Shown here one piece after another: positions 51,267 through 59,321 of a stretch of DNA of 64,000 bases (position 1 is the first letter of the stretch; the number at the start of each line of letters is the position of its first letter). The stretch is from contig NZ_CP072941.1 of NCBI RefSeq assembly GCF_018069625.1, forward strand, positions 1,550,001-1,614,000, read 5' to 3'. Under the pieces are notes generated by a model, which did not search any database, had not been told where the DNA came from, and worked only from the letters and a program-made list of their open reading frames with translations. This DNA comes from Streptomyces yatensis. Lineage in GTDB: Bacteria > Actinomycetota > Actinomycetes > Streptomycetales > Streptomycetaceae. The translations under genes and the position numbers were made by a program.

Positions 51267-52777
51267 TCACGACCAAACCCAGGCTCGCCTGTGTCGATCC
51301 GCCCCGGCTGCTGGCCGGGCTCGACGAGGTGTACCGGCTCGACCGGGTCGGCCATCTGACCGTTCACGGCACCATGCCCGCCCTTAGGGCCGATGAACTC
51401 GTGGCGCTCGCCGAGAACATCGATCTGCGCGGGCGCGGCGGCGCCGGATTCCCCTTCGCCACCAAGGTCCAGGCCGTCGTGGAGTCGGCCGGCCGGCGCG
51501 AGGGCCGTTGCACCGTGGTGGTCAACGGCAGCGAGGGCGAGCCCAGCTGCCTCAAGGACACCGCGCTGCTGCTGCACACCCCGCATCTGGTGATCGACGG
51601 CGCCGTGCTGGCCGCCGAGGCGCTCGGTGCCGAGGAGGTCGCCATCGCGGTGCACCGTACGGATGTCGAGGAGTCCGTGGCCGCCGCGATCGCCGAACGC
51701 GGCCCCAGCGGGGTCCCGGTGAGCGTGAACCGCACCCCGGACCGGTTCGTCGCCGGTGAGGGCGGCGCGGTCATCAACGGCATCAGCGGCGCCCCGGCCA
51801 TCCCCAACGGCCGGAAGATCCGGACCAGCGACAGCGGGCTCAGCGGACTGCCCACCCTGCTGTCCAACACCGAGACCTTCGCCCAGCTCGCGGTGGCGGC
51901 GCGGATGGGCGCGCTGCCGTACCGCTCGGTGGGGCTGCCCACCGAACCGGGCACCACGCTGCTGACGGTCGGCGGGAAGTACGTGATGGAGACGCCCACC
52001 GGGGTGCCGCTGACGTACGTCCTGGAGCTGTGCGGTCTGACCCCGGGCCAGGCGGTGCTGGTGGGCGGCTACCACGGCAAGTGGCTGGACCCCCGGAGCA
52101 TCAACGCCGCCACGATCTCCCGGGAGTCCATGAAGAAGCACGGCGCCCGGCTGGGCGCCGGGGCGGTGCTGCCCATCCCGGAGAACACCTGCCCGCTCGG
52201 CGAGACCGCGCGGGTGGCGCGCTGGCTGGCCGCCGAGACGGCCGGTCAGTGCGGGCCCTGCTTCATCGGGCTGCCGGCGCTCGCGGACGCCATCGGCCAG
52301 GTGGAGCGCGGCGGCGGTCAGGCCTCGATCGACAATGTGCGCGCCTACGTCAACTCGGTGCGGGGGCGCGGGGCCTGCAGCCATCCCGACGGCACCGCCG
52401 GTTTCGTGACCACCGCGCTGGACGCGTTCCCCGAGGAGTTCGAGGCGCATGCGCTCGGCGCCGGCTGCGGACGGCCCACGATGGGCGTGCTGCCGCTGCC
52501 GGAGGACGGGCTGCGGCCGGCCCTGCCGCCCGCCCCGCTGAACCCCGGGGCGCGCGACGAGCGCCCCCAGCGGGGGCCGATGGAAAAGCTCCTGGTGGAC
52601 TGGTCGCTGTGCCAGGGCCACGGGCTGTGCGCGGACATCCTGCCGCCCGAGGTGCTGACGCTCGGGATCGACGGCTATCCGGCCTCGGCCAAGATGGATG
52701 TGCCCCGGCAGCTGCGGGCCCAGGCGGTCCGCGCGGTACGCCGCTGCCCCGCCCTGGCGCTGCGTATCGAGGAGTAG
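51263..52777 (+). CDS. NuoF-like flavoprotein with fused ferredoxin domain
   Basis: A 504-residue cytosolic NADH-dehydrogenase-like protein. FMN/NAD domain: DLRGRGGAGFPFATKVQAVV and VNGSEGEPSCLKDTALLLHT. SLBB-type block near TLLTVGGKYVMETPTGVPLT. The NuoF iron-sulphur site reads ETAGQCGPCFIG with a distal Cys in RGACSHPDG: the first Cys of the usual CGxCxPC is Ala, leaving three ligands. From about 440 a 3Fe-4S-type ferredoxin follows (SLCQGHGLCAD, RRCPALAL). GTG 51263 overlaps the membrane protein's stop; a GTG at 51254 is possible. Likely oxidises NAD(P)H or a flavin donor and feeds electrons to the cytochrome-b-like partner. Confidence 0.85.
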   Translation: MITTKPRLACVDPPRLLAGLDEVYRLDRVGHLTVHGTMPALRADELVALAENIDLRGRGGAGFPFATKVQAVVESAGRREGRCTVVVNGSEGEPSCLKDTALLLHTPHLVIDGAVLAAEALGAEEVAIAVHRTDVEESVAAAIAERGPSGVPVSVNRTPDRFVAGEGGAVINGISGAPAIPNGRKIRTSDSGLSGLPTLLSNTETFAQLAVAARMGALPYRSVGLPTEPGTTLLTVGGKYVMETPTGVPLTYVLELCGLTPGQAVLVGGYHGKWLDPRSINAATISRESMKKHGARLGAGAVLPIPENTCPLGETARVARWLAAETAGQCGPCFIGLPALADAIGQVERGGGQASIDNVRAYVNSVRGRGACSHPDGTAGFVTTALDAFPEEFEAHALGAGCGRPTMGVLPLPEDGLRPALPPAPLNPGARDERPQRGPMEKLLVDWSLCQGHGLCADILPPEVLTLGIDGYPASAKMDVPRQLRAQAVRAVRRCPALALRIEE

Positions 52778-52812
52778 ACCGCAGGGTGATCCACCGCACC
52801 ATCCGACACCAC

Positions 52813-52835
52813 GACGGCCGTGCGCAACGGCCGTC
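52813..52835 (+). terminator. GACGGCCGT-N5-ACGGCCGTC hairpin
   Basis: A nine-base perfect stem with loop GCGCA, 36 bp after the NuoF-like stop; a T6 run occurs at 52863. Good terminator between the redox pair and the lipoprotein genes. Confidence 0.75.
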
Positions 52836-52979
52836 GACTGCTGTGCGCTCAGGGATCCGGCGTTTTTTGCGTCAGGTGACAAATTCGGAAGCCGCTGAGC
52901 GCCGGTCCGCGCGGGCTCCGTATGGACATGACGTCGGCGCAATCACCGCCGGACCGATCGAGATTGCAGAGGGATGGTC

Positions 52980-53957
52980 ATGGAGAAGCGTCACATCGCG
53001 TTCGCCGGGGTGTCGGTAGCGATGGTTCTGCTGACGGCGGCTTGCGGCAGCAGCAAGGACAACTCCGCGGGCAGCGCCAATGTGCAGCCGGCGGGCGGCA
53101 GTCAGACCGTGGGTGCGGGGGCCTCCGCGTCGGCGGGCGCGGGCGCGGTGGCCGGCGCGACCGGCGGCTACGAGGCGGGCGGCGACACCGGTGCCGCCGC
53201 GGGCGGCGAGGCCGAGCGCACCGGTCCGGCCAAGCAGCTGGCGGTCAAGGAGGACGCCAAGCTGGGCAAGTTCGTCACCGACAGCAAGGGCTGGACCCTC
53301 TACCGGTTCGACGAGGACACCCCCAAGCCCGCCAAGTCCAACTGCAACGACGACTGCGCCACCAAGTGGCCCGCGGTGCCCGCTGACGACGCCGCGGCCA
53401 CCACCGGTATCGAGTCGAGCAAGCTGGGCTCGGTCACCCGCTCCGACGGCACCAAGCAGCTGACGCTGGCGGGCTGGCCGGTCTACCGCTTCGCGGGCGA
53501 CGCCAAGCCGGGTGACACCAAGGGCCAGGGCGTGGGCGGCACCTGGAACGCGCTGGCGCCCGACGGAAAGCCGGCCGGCAAGACCGCGGCCGCGGACGAC
53601 AGCCTCCAGCTGATGGTCAACAACAACGCCGAGCTCGGCAAGATCATCGTGGACGGCAAGGGCATGACCGTCTACCGGTTCAACAAGGACAGCGCCTGGC
53701 CGATGAAGACCGGCTGCCTCGGTGCCTGCCTGGACACCTGGAAGCCCGTCAAGGCCGTGGACACCACGAAGGTCGCCGGGCTCGACGCCGCGAAGGTCAC
53801 CTCCTTCAAGCGCCCCGACGGCACCAAGCAGGCGGCGTTCGACTGCTGGCTGCTGTACACCTTCACCGGGGACAAGAAGCCCGGTGACATCAACGGACAG
53901 GGCGTGAAGGGCACCTGGTTCGCGGTCACCGACAAGGGCAAGAAGGCGGGCCAGTAG
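52980..53957 (+). CDS. SCO0930-type lipoprotein with two secreted repeats
   Basis: A 325-residue lipoprotein. Signal peptide and lipobox are AFAGVSVAMVLLTAACGSS. After an Ala/Gly linker come two COG4315/PF03640-type repeats: LGKFVTDSKGWTLYRFDEDT ... NCNDDCATKWP ... LTLAGWPVYRFAGD and LGKIIVDGKGMTVYRFNKDS ... GCLGACLDTWKP ... CWLLYTFTGDKKPGDINGQG. Paired Cys residues suggest disulphides or metal binding. ATG 52980 follows GAGGG at six bases; an ATG at 52974 adds two residues. Function of these repeats is unknown. Follows the cytochrome-b/NuoF-like pair after a terminator, so an extracytoplasmic redox partner is possible but unproven. Confidence 0.88.
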   Translation: MEKRHIAFAGVSVAMVLLTAACGSSKDNSAGSANVQPAGGSQTVGAGASASAGAGAVAGATGGYEAGGDTGAAAGGEAERTGPAKQLAVKEDAKLGKFVTDSKGWTLYRFDEDTPKPAKSNCNDDCATKWPAVPADDAAATTGIESSKLGSVTRSDGTKQLTLAGWPVYRFAGDAKPGDTKGQGVGGTWNALAPDGKPAGKTAAADDSLQLMVNNNAELGKIIVDGKGMTVYRFNKDSAWPMKTGCLGACLDTWKPVKAVDTTKVAGLDAAKVTSFKRPDGTKQAAFDCWLLYTFTGDKKPGDINGQGVKGTWFAVTDKGKKAGQ

Positions 53958-54048
53958 GACAGACTCCATCACGTACGGTCCACCGCGGCGGGTGGCCCGA
54001 GGCCGTCCGGCCCGGGCCGCCCCGCCGGATTTTCCACGGGAGGTTGAT

Positions 54049-54573
54049 GTGTCACTCGCACTGCGTGCCACCGCGGTCGGCGCGGCCCTGCTGTTCCTGG
54101 CCGGCTGTGGTGGAGGCGATCAGGCACACGGCGCCAAGCACGAGCAGAAGAAGGTCTCCCCCGCCACCAAGGAGTTCGCCGAGCCCGGCAAGCCGGCGCC
54201 GCTGACGAAGATCGCGGACGCCATCGGCTGCAAGGCCACGGTCATCACCGAGGCGGACGAACTGCGCCAGGGCGCCTGCGGGTCCGGCGGGAAGCGGTTC
54301 ACGATGGTCACTTTCGCCACCGACAAGGGCCAGCACGACTGGCTGACGACGTCGAAGGACTACGGGGGCATGTACCTGGTCGGCAAGCGCTGGTCGGTCA
54401 CCGGCCTGTCCATGAGCTCACTGGAGCCCCTGCGCGAGAAGCTCGGCGGTTCCCTCGAGAAGGGGATGTCCCACGGCGCGTCCCATGACGGGATGAAGCA
54501 CGGGGACGGGATGGACGGCATGGAGGGCATGGACGGCTCGGCGAGCCATACGGGCCACGACGGGAAGAAGTGA
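54049..54573 (+). CDS. Small lipoprotein, paralogue of the one at 32044
   Basis: A 174-residue lipoprotein. Lipobox ALLFLAGCGGG; then a domain homologous to the protein at 32044: GCKATVITEADELRQGAC, KRFTMVTFATDKGQHDWLTT, YGGMYLVGKRWSVTG and LEPLREKLGGSLEKG. The two Cys (IGCKA and QGACG) are conserved in both. The C-terminus is a Met/His/Asp/Gly-rich tail (MKHGDGMDGMEGMDGSASHT) suggestive of copper or other metal binding. GTG at 54049 follows GGGAGG. Follows the SCO0930-type lipoprotein gene by 91 bp. Function unknown. Confidence 0.82.
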   Translation: MSLALRATAVGAALLFLAGCGGGDQAHGAKHEQKKVSPATKEFAEPGKPAPLTKIADAIGCKATVITEADELRQGACGSGGKRFTMVTFATDKGQHDWLTTSKDYGGMYLVGKRWSVTGLSMSSLEPLREKLGGSLEKGMSHGASHDGMKHGDGMDGMEGMDGSASHTGHDGKK

Positions 54574-54616
54574 CGCGCGGCACCCGCCGACCAGGCGGTG
54601 GGCGTGGGTCAGCCGC

Positions 54617-55294
54617 TCAGGCCGCCCGGGAGTCCGCCCACTTGACCAACTCCGGGTCGGCCAGGGTGGAGACCCACACATCCACCGGCGGGGGCTCGTC
54701 CACCGGCTTCCGCGGCCCGACGCCGAGCACCCTCAGTCCGGCGCGCGAGGCGGACAGAAACCCGCAGTGGGAGTCCTCCACCGCGAGGGCGTCCTCGGGG
54801 GCCGCGCCGCACAGCCGGGCGGCCTCCAGATAGACGTCGGGATACGGCTTGGGCCGCACCGGACCCTCGGGGACCAGCACATGGCCGAAGTACCGCAGCA
54901 GCCCGGCCTTGGCGAGCCCGTCCTCGACCACGTCGCGCGGGCAGTTGCTGGCCACGGCCAGCGGGGCGAACGTCGCCGCCTTCGCCACCAGTTGGGGCGC
55001 TCCCGGCATGGTGACCGGGTCCTCGGCCACCAGCCGGCGGAAGGCGTCGAGGAGTTGTTCGGTCATCTCGTCCGCGAGTTCGGGGCGGCCGGCGAATTCG
55101 GCCAGCATGCGGCCGCATTCGGTGTAGTGGAGCCCCTTCGTGCTTTGCGCGAACTCCTCGTCGGGGGCGGTTCCGTGGTTTCTGAGGACCACTTCGCGCG
55201 CCTCCACCCAGTGTCGTTCGGAATCCATCAGGGTGCCGTCGCAGTCGAAGACGATGGCGGCTGGGGTCCATCCGAGAAACTTTTCGGCTGTCAT
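54617..55294 (-). CDS. HAD-superfamily phosphatase
   Basis: A 225-residue HAD subfamily IA hydrolase. Motif I is AIVFDCDGTLMDSERHWVEA (nucleophile Asp), motif II PLAVASNCPRD, motif III RPKPYPDVYLEAARLCGAAP (Lys) and motif IV ALAVEDSHCGFLSASRAG. The alpha-helical cap is between I and II. It is of beta-phosphoglucomutase/phosphatase type. It lies beside afsA- and arpA-like genes, on the same strand as afsA. The final dephosphorylation in gamma-butyrolactone synthesis has no dedicated enzyme in many clusters, so this is a candidate. An AT-rich palindrome lies upstream (55449-55465). Confidence 0.87.
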   Translation of the reverse strand: MTAEKFLGWTPAAIVFDCDGTLMDSERHWVEAREVVLRNHGTAPDEEFAQSTKGLHYTECGRMLAEFAGRPELADEMTEQLLDAFRRLVAEDPVTMPGAPQLVAKAATFAPLAVASNCPRDVVEDGLAKAGLLRYFGHVLVPEGPVRPKPYPDVYLEAARLCGAAPEDALAVEDSHCGFLSASRAGLRVLGVGPRKPVDEPPPVDVWVSTLADPELVKWADSRAA

Positions 55295-55448
55295 CTGTCT
55301 GCCGTTCCATGGGAGGTGGAGGAATCGGCGCAGGAAGTGCCTGTACGTGCGGGGAACCGCTCAGTGGAAATGTCCTGGCGGCTCGGAAGTGGCGCCGTGC
55401 GCCGACCGCTGCTGTCGTACAGGCCGTGTGCTTCGCCTGCCCGAAACA

Positions 55449-55465
55449 TAACGATCACTACGTTA
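55449..55465. promoter_or_regulatory. TAACG-N7-CGTTA palindrome upstream of HAD gene
   Basis: TAACG-ATCACTA-CGTTA (5+7+5) sits in an AT-rich stretch about 155 bp before the HAD start. It could be the binding site of the nearby ArpA-like receptor, but it does not match a textbook ARE closely. Confidence 0.4.
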
Positions 55466-55568
55466 GTTAGATGACCCGCAGTAAGCAAGGGGTCACTCAG
55501 TGTCGGCGGTTTGTTCGTCGTTCAGACCGTTCGTCGCCCATGAGTTCGTCGCACAGCGTGTTCGTCGC

Positions 55569-56501
55569 TCAGAGGTACTGGAGCACGCCGACCGCCGTGC
55601 AGATTTCGGCCTGGCGCAGCCGGAAGACGCATGTCCGGCCGTGGGAGGTGCACTCGACCACGGCCGGCGGAAACGACTCGGTGAAGCGGATCGCCTTCAT
55701 GCGGCAGGCGACGGGCCGGGTCAGCGTTCCGCCGGTGGCCAGCGCCGCCGCCTGACGGGCGCCCTCCAGCAGCACCAGGCCCGGCACATGGTCGCTCCAG
55801 TGGTCGAAGAAGAACGGATGCCGGGGGTCGGCGGGGTCGAGGTAGACCACTCCCCCGTCCTGTACCACCAGCACGTCCCGGGCCGCGGGAACGGCCAGTT
55901 GCGCAGGTGAGGGCCGCACCGCGGCGCGCAGCCTGCGGCGTGCGGTGTGCCCGTGGAAGGCGGATCGGGTCTCCGCGTAGGCCGTGCCGTCGAGGAAGCG
56001 CGCGGTGCCCCCGGCCCAGGCGAAGAGCTTGCCGCCCGCCGACAGCACGACGTCCAGCCGCATCCCGGAGACGAAGCGTCCGCAGGGGGTGGTGCGGATG
56101 TCGGTGACGGCGGCCCGGCAGGTGATGTCGGAGGCGCCGTACGGGGCCCGGGGTTCGGTCTCGGGGTCCAGCCGGTAGGAGATGTCCCGGATCAGGAAGT
56201 GCGCCCCCGCGGGCACCGCGTAGTACCGCGTGGGGATGTAGATCCCCAGCTCGCGCAGGGTTTCCGCGATCATCAGCGGATGGTGGCGGCCGTCTCCGCC
56301 GTGCGGGAAGGTGGGATGGGACCGCGGCCACTGGGCGGCGGCCTCGAAGCGGTTGTCACCGTGCGTACGCACGTCGGTGAGCAGCACCTCGGCCACCGAG
56401 ACCCGGTGCACCGCCTCCCGCGCCACGGTGCGGGACCAGCTGAGCGGCCGCCCGGTGGGACCGGACGGCTCCGAAAGGCCATGAGCCTCACGAACGATCA
56501 C
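55569..56501 (-). CDS. afsA: AfsA-family gamma-butyrolactone synthase
   Basis: A 310-residue A-factor biosynthesis protein. AfsA joins a beta-ketoacyl-ACP with dihydroxyacetone phosphate to make the butenolide phosphate precursor of A-factor-type signals. Two AfsA repeats are visible: HRVSVAEVLLTDVRTHGDNR with WPRSHPTFPHGGDGRHHPLM and IAETLRELGIYIPTRYY, then DPADPRHPFFFDHWSDHVPG with LVLLEGARQAAAL. GTG 56501 is preferred; TAGTAT six bases upstream on its strand suggests a leaderless transcript. Divergent from the receptor gene, the standard scbA/scbR layout. Symbol is by family; the exact signal is unknown. Confidence 0.92.
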   Translation of the reverse strand: MIVREAHGLSEPSGPTGRPLSWSRTVAREAVHRVSVAEVLLTDVRTHGDNRFEAAAQWPRSHPTFPHGGDGRHHPLMIAETLRELGIYIPTRYYAVPAGAHFLIRDISYRLDPETEPRAPYGASDITCRAAVTDIRTTPCGRFVSGMRLDVVLSAGGKLFAWAGGTARFLDGTAYAETRSAFHGHTARRRLRAAVRPSPAQLAVPAARDVLVVQDGGVVYLDPADPRHPFFFDHWSDHVPGLVLLEGARQAAALATGGTLTRPVACRMKAIRFTESFPPAVVECTSHGRTCVFRLRQAEICTAVGVLQYL

Positions 56502-56507
56502 CTTAAA

Positions 56508-56513
56508 ATACTA
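56508..56513 (-). promoter_or_regulatory. -10 element TAGTAT, leaderless afsA-like gene
   Basis: TAGTAT lies six bases before the GTG at 56501 with no spaced SD; the AT-rich flank (TTAAAATACTAATAATGTTT, 56503-56522) is likely where the ArpA-like repressor acts. Confidence 0.5.
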
Positions 56514-56611
56514 ATAATGTTTGACCTGTCTCGCCTCATCACCATGACCGGCCGAAAGTCCGCTAAGTTCTCCCCGTCACATCCGACGGGCTGCTGAAGG
56601 ACGGCGAACAC

Positions 56612-57253
56612 GTGCAAGAACGGGCCGAGCAAACACGCCGATCCCTTCTGGAGGCCGCCGCGTTCCTTTTCGACGAACGGGGATACGCCGGCACGAGCAT
56701 CAGCGACATCACCGCCCGGTCCGGTCACACCAGCGGCGCCATCTATTTCCATTACACGAGCAAGGAAAGGCTCGCCCTCGCCGTGGTGGAGGAACACTTC
56801 GCCACCTGGCCCCCGCTGATCGAGCGCTACACCGCCCTCGACGCGCCGCCCCTGGAGCAACTGGTGCGCCTCAGCTTCGCGGTGGCCCGCGCCTTCCGCG
56901 ATGACCTCGTGGTCCGCGCCGGGGCCCGGCTGTGGACCGAGCGCACCCTGATCGAAGCGCCCATGCCACCGCCCTTCGTGGGGTGGATGGACGCCGTGGG
57001 GCAGATGATGGAGAAGGCCCGGGCCGAGGGCGATCTGGCCCCGCATGTCGATCCGCTGCCCGCCGCCCGGACCGTCGTCTTCGCCTTCTTCGGGCTGCAC
57101 ACCGTCTCCGAGGCCCTCGACGGGCGGCGGCTGGTCGAGGACCATCTGGCCGATCTGTGGACCCTGCTGCTGCCCTCGCTCCAGGCCCGGCCCGGGGACA
57201 CCGCGAGGCTGCTGGCGCTCGCCCGCCCGGACACCCCGCCCCCGTCAGAGTGA
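56612..57253 (+). CDS. scbR: Gamma-butyrolactone receptor, ArpA/ScbR-like TetR
   Basis: A 213-residue TetR-family receptor. The N-terminal HTH is RAEQTRRSLLEAAAFLFDER, GYAGTSISDITARSGHTSGA and IYFHYTSKERLALAVVEEHF, very close to ArpA/ScbR. The ligand domain keeps the pocket Trp (ATWPPLIERY; GARLWTERTLIEAPMPPPF). It represses target genes until a gamma-butyrolactone binds. GTG 56612 follows GAAGGA. Divergent from the AfsA-like gene, so mutual regulation is expected. The last nine bases overlap the 3' end of the convergent SDR gene. Symbol by family. Confidence 0.93.
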   Translation: MQERAEQTRRSLLEAAAFLFDERGYAGTSISDITARSGHTSGAIYFHYTSKERLALAVVEEHFATWPPLIERYTALDAPPLEQLVRLSFAVARAFRDDLVVRAGARLWTERTLIEAPMPPPFVGWMDAVGQMMEKARAEGDLAPHVDPLPAARTVVFAFFGLHTVSEALDGRRLVEDHLADLWTLLLPSLQARPGDTARLLALARPDTPPPSE

Positions 57254-57928
57254 GGCGCCCGCGCACATCACCAGCGTCTGCCCGGTGACCGCGCCGCCCT
57301 CCGGGCCCAGCAGGAACGACGTCAGCCCCGCCACCTCCTCGGGACGGACCAGCCGGCCCAGCGGTGGCAGCACCGGCGGGGTGCCGGCGCGGCCCGGATC
57401 GCGCAGCATGGGGGTGTCCGTGGGCCCGGGCGCCACCACGTTGACCGTGACCGCCCGGGGCGCCAGCTCGGCGGCCCAGGACCGGGCCAGGGCGGGCAGC
57501 GCGGCCTTGGTGGCGGCGTACTGGCTCTTGCCCGGCACGCCCGTCATCGTGCGGCTGCCCACCAGCACCACCCGGCCGCCGTCCGCCACCCGGTCCACCA
57601 GCGTGTCGACCAGGACGCCCGCCGCCTGCACATGGATCCGCCACATGAGCGACCCGTCCTCGGGCGCCAGCTCCCCCAGCCACGCCGAGCGCTGAACGCC
57701 CGCCGCGTGCACGATCGCGTCCACCCCGGACACCGGGCCGAGCACCTCGGGGAGCTCCTCCGGCCGGGACAGATCGGCCGGGATCCAGTGCAGCCCCGCG
57801 ACCGGGCGCGCCGGGGCCGTACGGCTGATCCCGGTGATCCGCCACCCCTCCTCCAGCAGCCGGGTGGCGATCGCGGCGCCGATGCCGGAGCTGACACCGG
57901 TGACCACGGCGTGCCGGGGCTCAGACAT
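57245..57928 (-). CDS. Short-chain dehydrogenase/reductase
   Basis: A 227-residue SDR. The NAD(P) loop is AVVTGVSSGIGAAIATRLLE, then VHAAGVQ in place of NNAG, catalytic Ser in VLVGSRTMTG and YxxxK in GKSQYAATKAALPALAR, with PGPTDTPM. The ATG at 57928 overlaps the sialidase-like stop by eight bases, which ties it to that operon. But it also abuts the ArpA-like gene 3' to 3' and may equally be the ketoreductase that makes the gamma-butyrolactone hydroxyl (as BarS1 or ScbB do). Either role is possible from sequence. Confidence 0.9.
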   Translation of the reverse strand: MSEPRHAVVTGVSSGIGAAIATRLLEEGWRITGISRTAPARPVAGLHWIPADLSRPEELPEVLGPVSGVDAIVHAAGVQRSAWLGELAPEDGSLMWRIHVQAAGVLVDTLVDRVADGGRVVLVGSRTMTGVPGKSQYAATKAALPALARSWAAELAPRAVTVNVVAPGPTDTPMLRDPGRAGTPPVLPPLGRLVRPEEVAGLTSFLLGPEGGAVTGQTLVMCAGASL

Positions 57929-59126
57929 CGGCCGCCCAATCCGGTGTGACCCGGACGTACTTGATGGCCCGGCGGTGGTAGGTGTACGCGATGTGCAGCG
58001 TGCCGTCATCGCCCTGTCGGATGGTGGGGTAGGACAGCTCGCGGTTGAGCCGGTCGCGTGAGTTGTTGGTCAGGCAGTGGCCGTCGCCGGTGTCCAGATC
58101 GCGCCGTACGGGCCAGGTCAGGCCGTTGTCGGAGGAGAGCGCGAGGGTCATCGGTGCGCGCGGCGCGCCCCAGAAGGCACCGGGTGCCGCGTCGTCCCGC
58201 GAGGCGGCCGGGGCGGGGGGCTCTCCGGTCCGTCCCTCGTCGTCGATCTCGTCGTAGAGGGAGACGCGGCGGGCCGTGGCATCGGCCCGGCTGCTGTGGT
58301 TGTAGACCAGTGCGAGCCGTCCGTCGGCGAGCGGGACGTACTGCACGGAGGAGTTGTTGTTGGGCAGTTCGGTGCGGACCGGCTCACTCCAGGTCTCCCC
58401 GCCGTCGGTGCTGTGCGCGCGGTGGACCGCGTCCGCCCAGCGGCTGCGGAAGAGGGCCAGCACGGTGGTGTCCGGCAGTTGGTGGACGTTCATGTGCACA
58501 CAGCCGGTCGAGCCGGGCACGGGCCGCTCGCGCCAGGTCCGCCCCTGGTCGTCGCTGATCATCACCGCGCTGGTGTCGTGGTCGCCGACCCACTTGACCC
58601 CGGGGGTGGCCACGCAGTGGAACACCGGCAGCAGCCATCGCCCGGAGTCCAGGACGGCCACCGGCTGACGGATGAACACCCCGCCCGCCTCGGTGGCCGG
58701 GAAGAGGGTGCGCGGCGCGCCCCAGGTGGCGCCCGCGTCGGCGGACACCCGCAGCCGGACCTCCGCCGTGTCCTGGTCGCCAGCCCGCTGGGCGGTGTAG
58801 AGCAGCCACAGCTCCCCGGCCGGGGTGGGGAACAGCAGCGGGTTCTGCTCCGAGCGGGTGTCGTCGCCGGAGAGCCGGACCGGCTCGGTCCAGGTGCCGG
58901 ACCCGGGGGCGAGCCGGGAGAACCACACGGAGATGTCCGGTACGCCCTCCTGGGTGCCGCCGAACCACACACAGCCGAGGTCCCCGCCCGGCAGCACGGT
59001 GAGATTGGCGGCGTGGTTCTGGACGGCGGGCGCCGGCAGGAACGCCTCCTGGCGCGCCGGGTCGCCCGGGCGCGGCCGGAGCCGGCCGTCCGTCGGCGGC
59101 ATCGCGGTGTCATGGTCGGCGGTCAT
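57921..59126 (-). CDS. Exo-sialidase-like protein (BNR/six-blade propeller)
   Basis: A 401-residue non-secreted sialidase-fold protein. BNR/Asp-box-like blocks recur: SADAGATWGAPRTLFP, SDDQGRTWRERPVPG, STDGGETWSEPVRTELPNNN and SSDNGLTWPVRRD (SxDxGxTW). Conserved blocks include NHAANLTVLPGGDLGCVWFG, EQNPLLFPTPAGELWLLYTA and RQGDDGTLHIAYTYHRRAIK. ATG 59126 is chosen (GAGGAG 11 bases upstream). No signal peptide, so it probably acts in the cytosol on an imported glycoside, or has an unrelated activity. Overlaps the SDR gene by eight bases. Confidence 0.85.
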   Translation of the reverse strand: MTADHDTAMPPTDGRLRPRPGDPARQEAFLPAPAVQNHAANLTVLPGGDLGCVWFGGTQEGVPDISVWFSRLAPGSGTWTEPVRLSGDDTRSEQNPLLFPTPAGELWLLYTAQRAGDQDTAEVRLRVSADAGATWGAPRTLFPATEAGGVFIRQPVAVLDSGRWLLPVFHCVATPGVKWVGDHDTSAVMISDDQGRTWRERPVPGSTGCVHMNVHQLPDTTVLALFRSRWADAVHRAHSTDGGETWSEPVRTELPNNNSSVQYVPLADGRLALVYNHSSRADATARRVSLYDEIDDEGRTGEPPAPAASRDDAAPGAFWGAPRAPMTLALSSDNGLTWPVRRDLDTGDGHCLTNNSRDRLNRELSYPTIRQGDDGTLHIAYTYHRRAIKYVRVTPDWAADV

Positions 59127-59257
59127 GGGCGCCGGGCTCCTCGTGGTTGCGGGGTTACGGGGATGTCCGCGGTCGGGGCCGCAAGGCACCGACCGACCGG
59201 GCCGCGCGGCCCGATGCCCCTCCGGAACCCCGGTCCGGAAGGACTCGCCCGAAGGGC

Positions 59258-59313
59258 GTTCGGGGTCCAGGGGCGGAGCCCCTTGGTTCGGGAAGGGGCG
59301 GGGTGGGGGAAAA
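59258..59313 (+). repeat. REP-like element, copy 2, between AKR and sialidase
   Basis: GGGGTCCAGGGGCGGAGCCC, CTTGGTTCGGGAAGGGGCGG and GGTGGGGG closely match the reverse complement of 32628-32675. The core AGGGGC-GGA-GCCCCT (59269-59283) is a perfect hairpin. An extra GCCC-GAA-GGGC hairpin lies just upstream. It sits within an operon and may attenuate or stabilise the mRNA. Confidence 0.75.
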
Positions 59314-59321
59314 CCACCGGC

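Noticed and set aside
55569..56501. Perfect textbook ARE in the afsA/arpA promoter
   Set aside because: The AT-rich flank suggests a binding site, but no clear match to the canonical ARE palindrome could be drawn.
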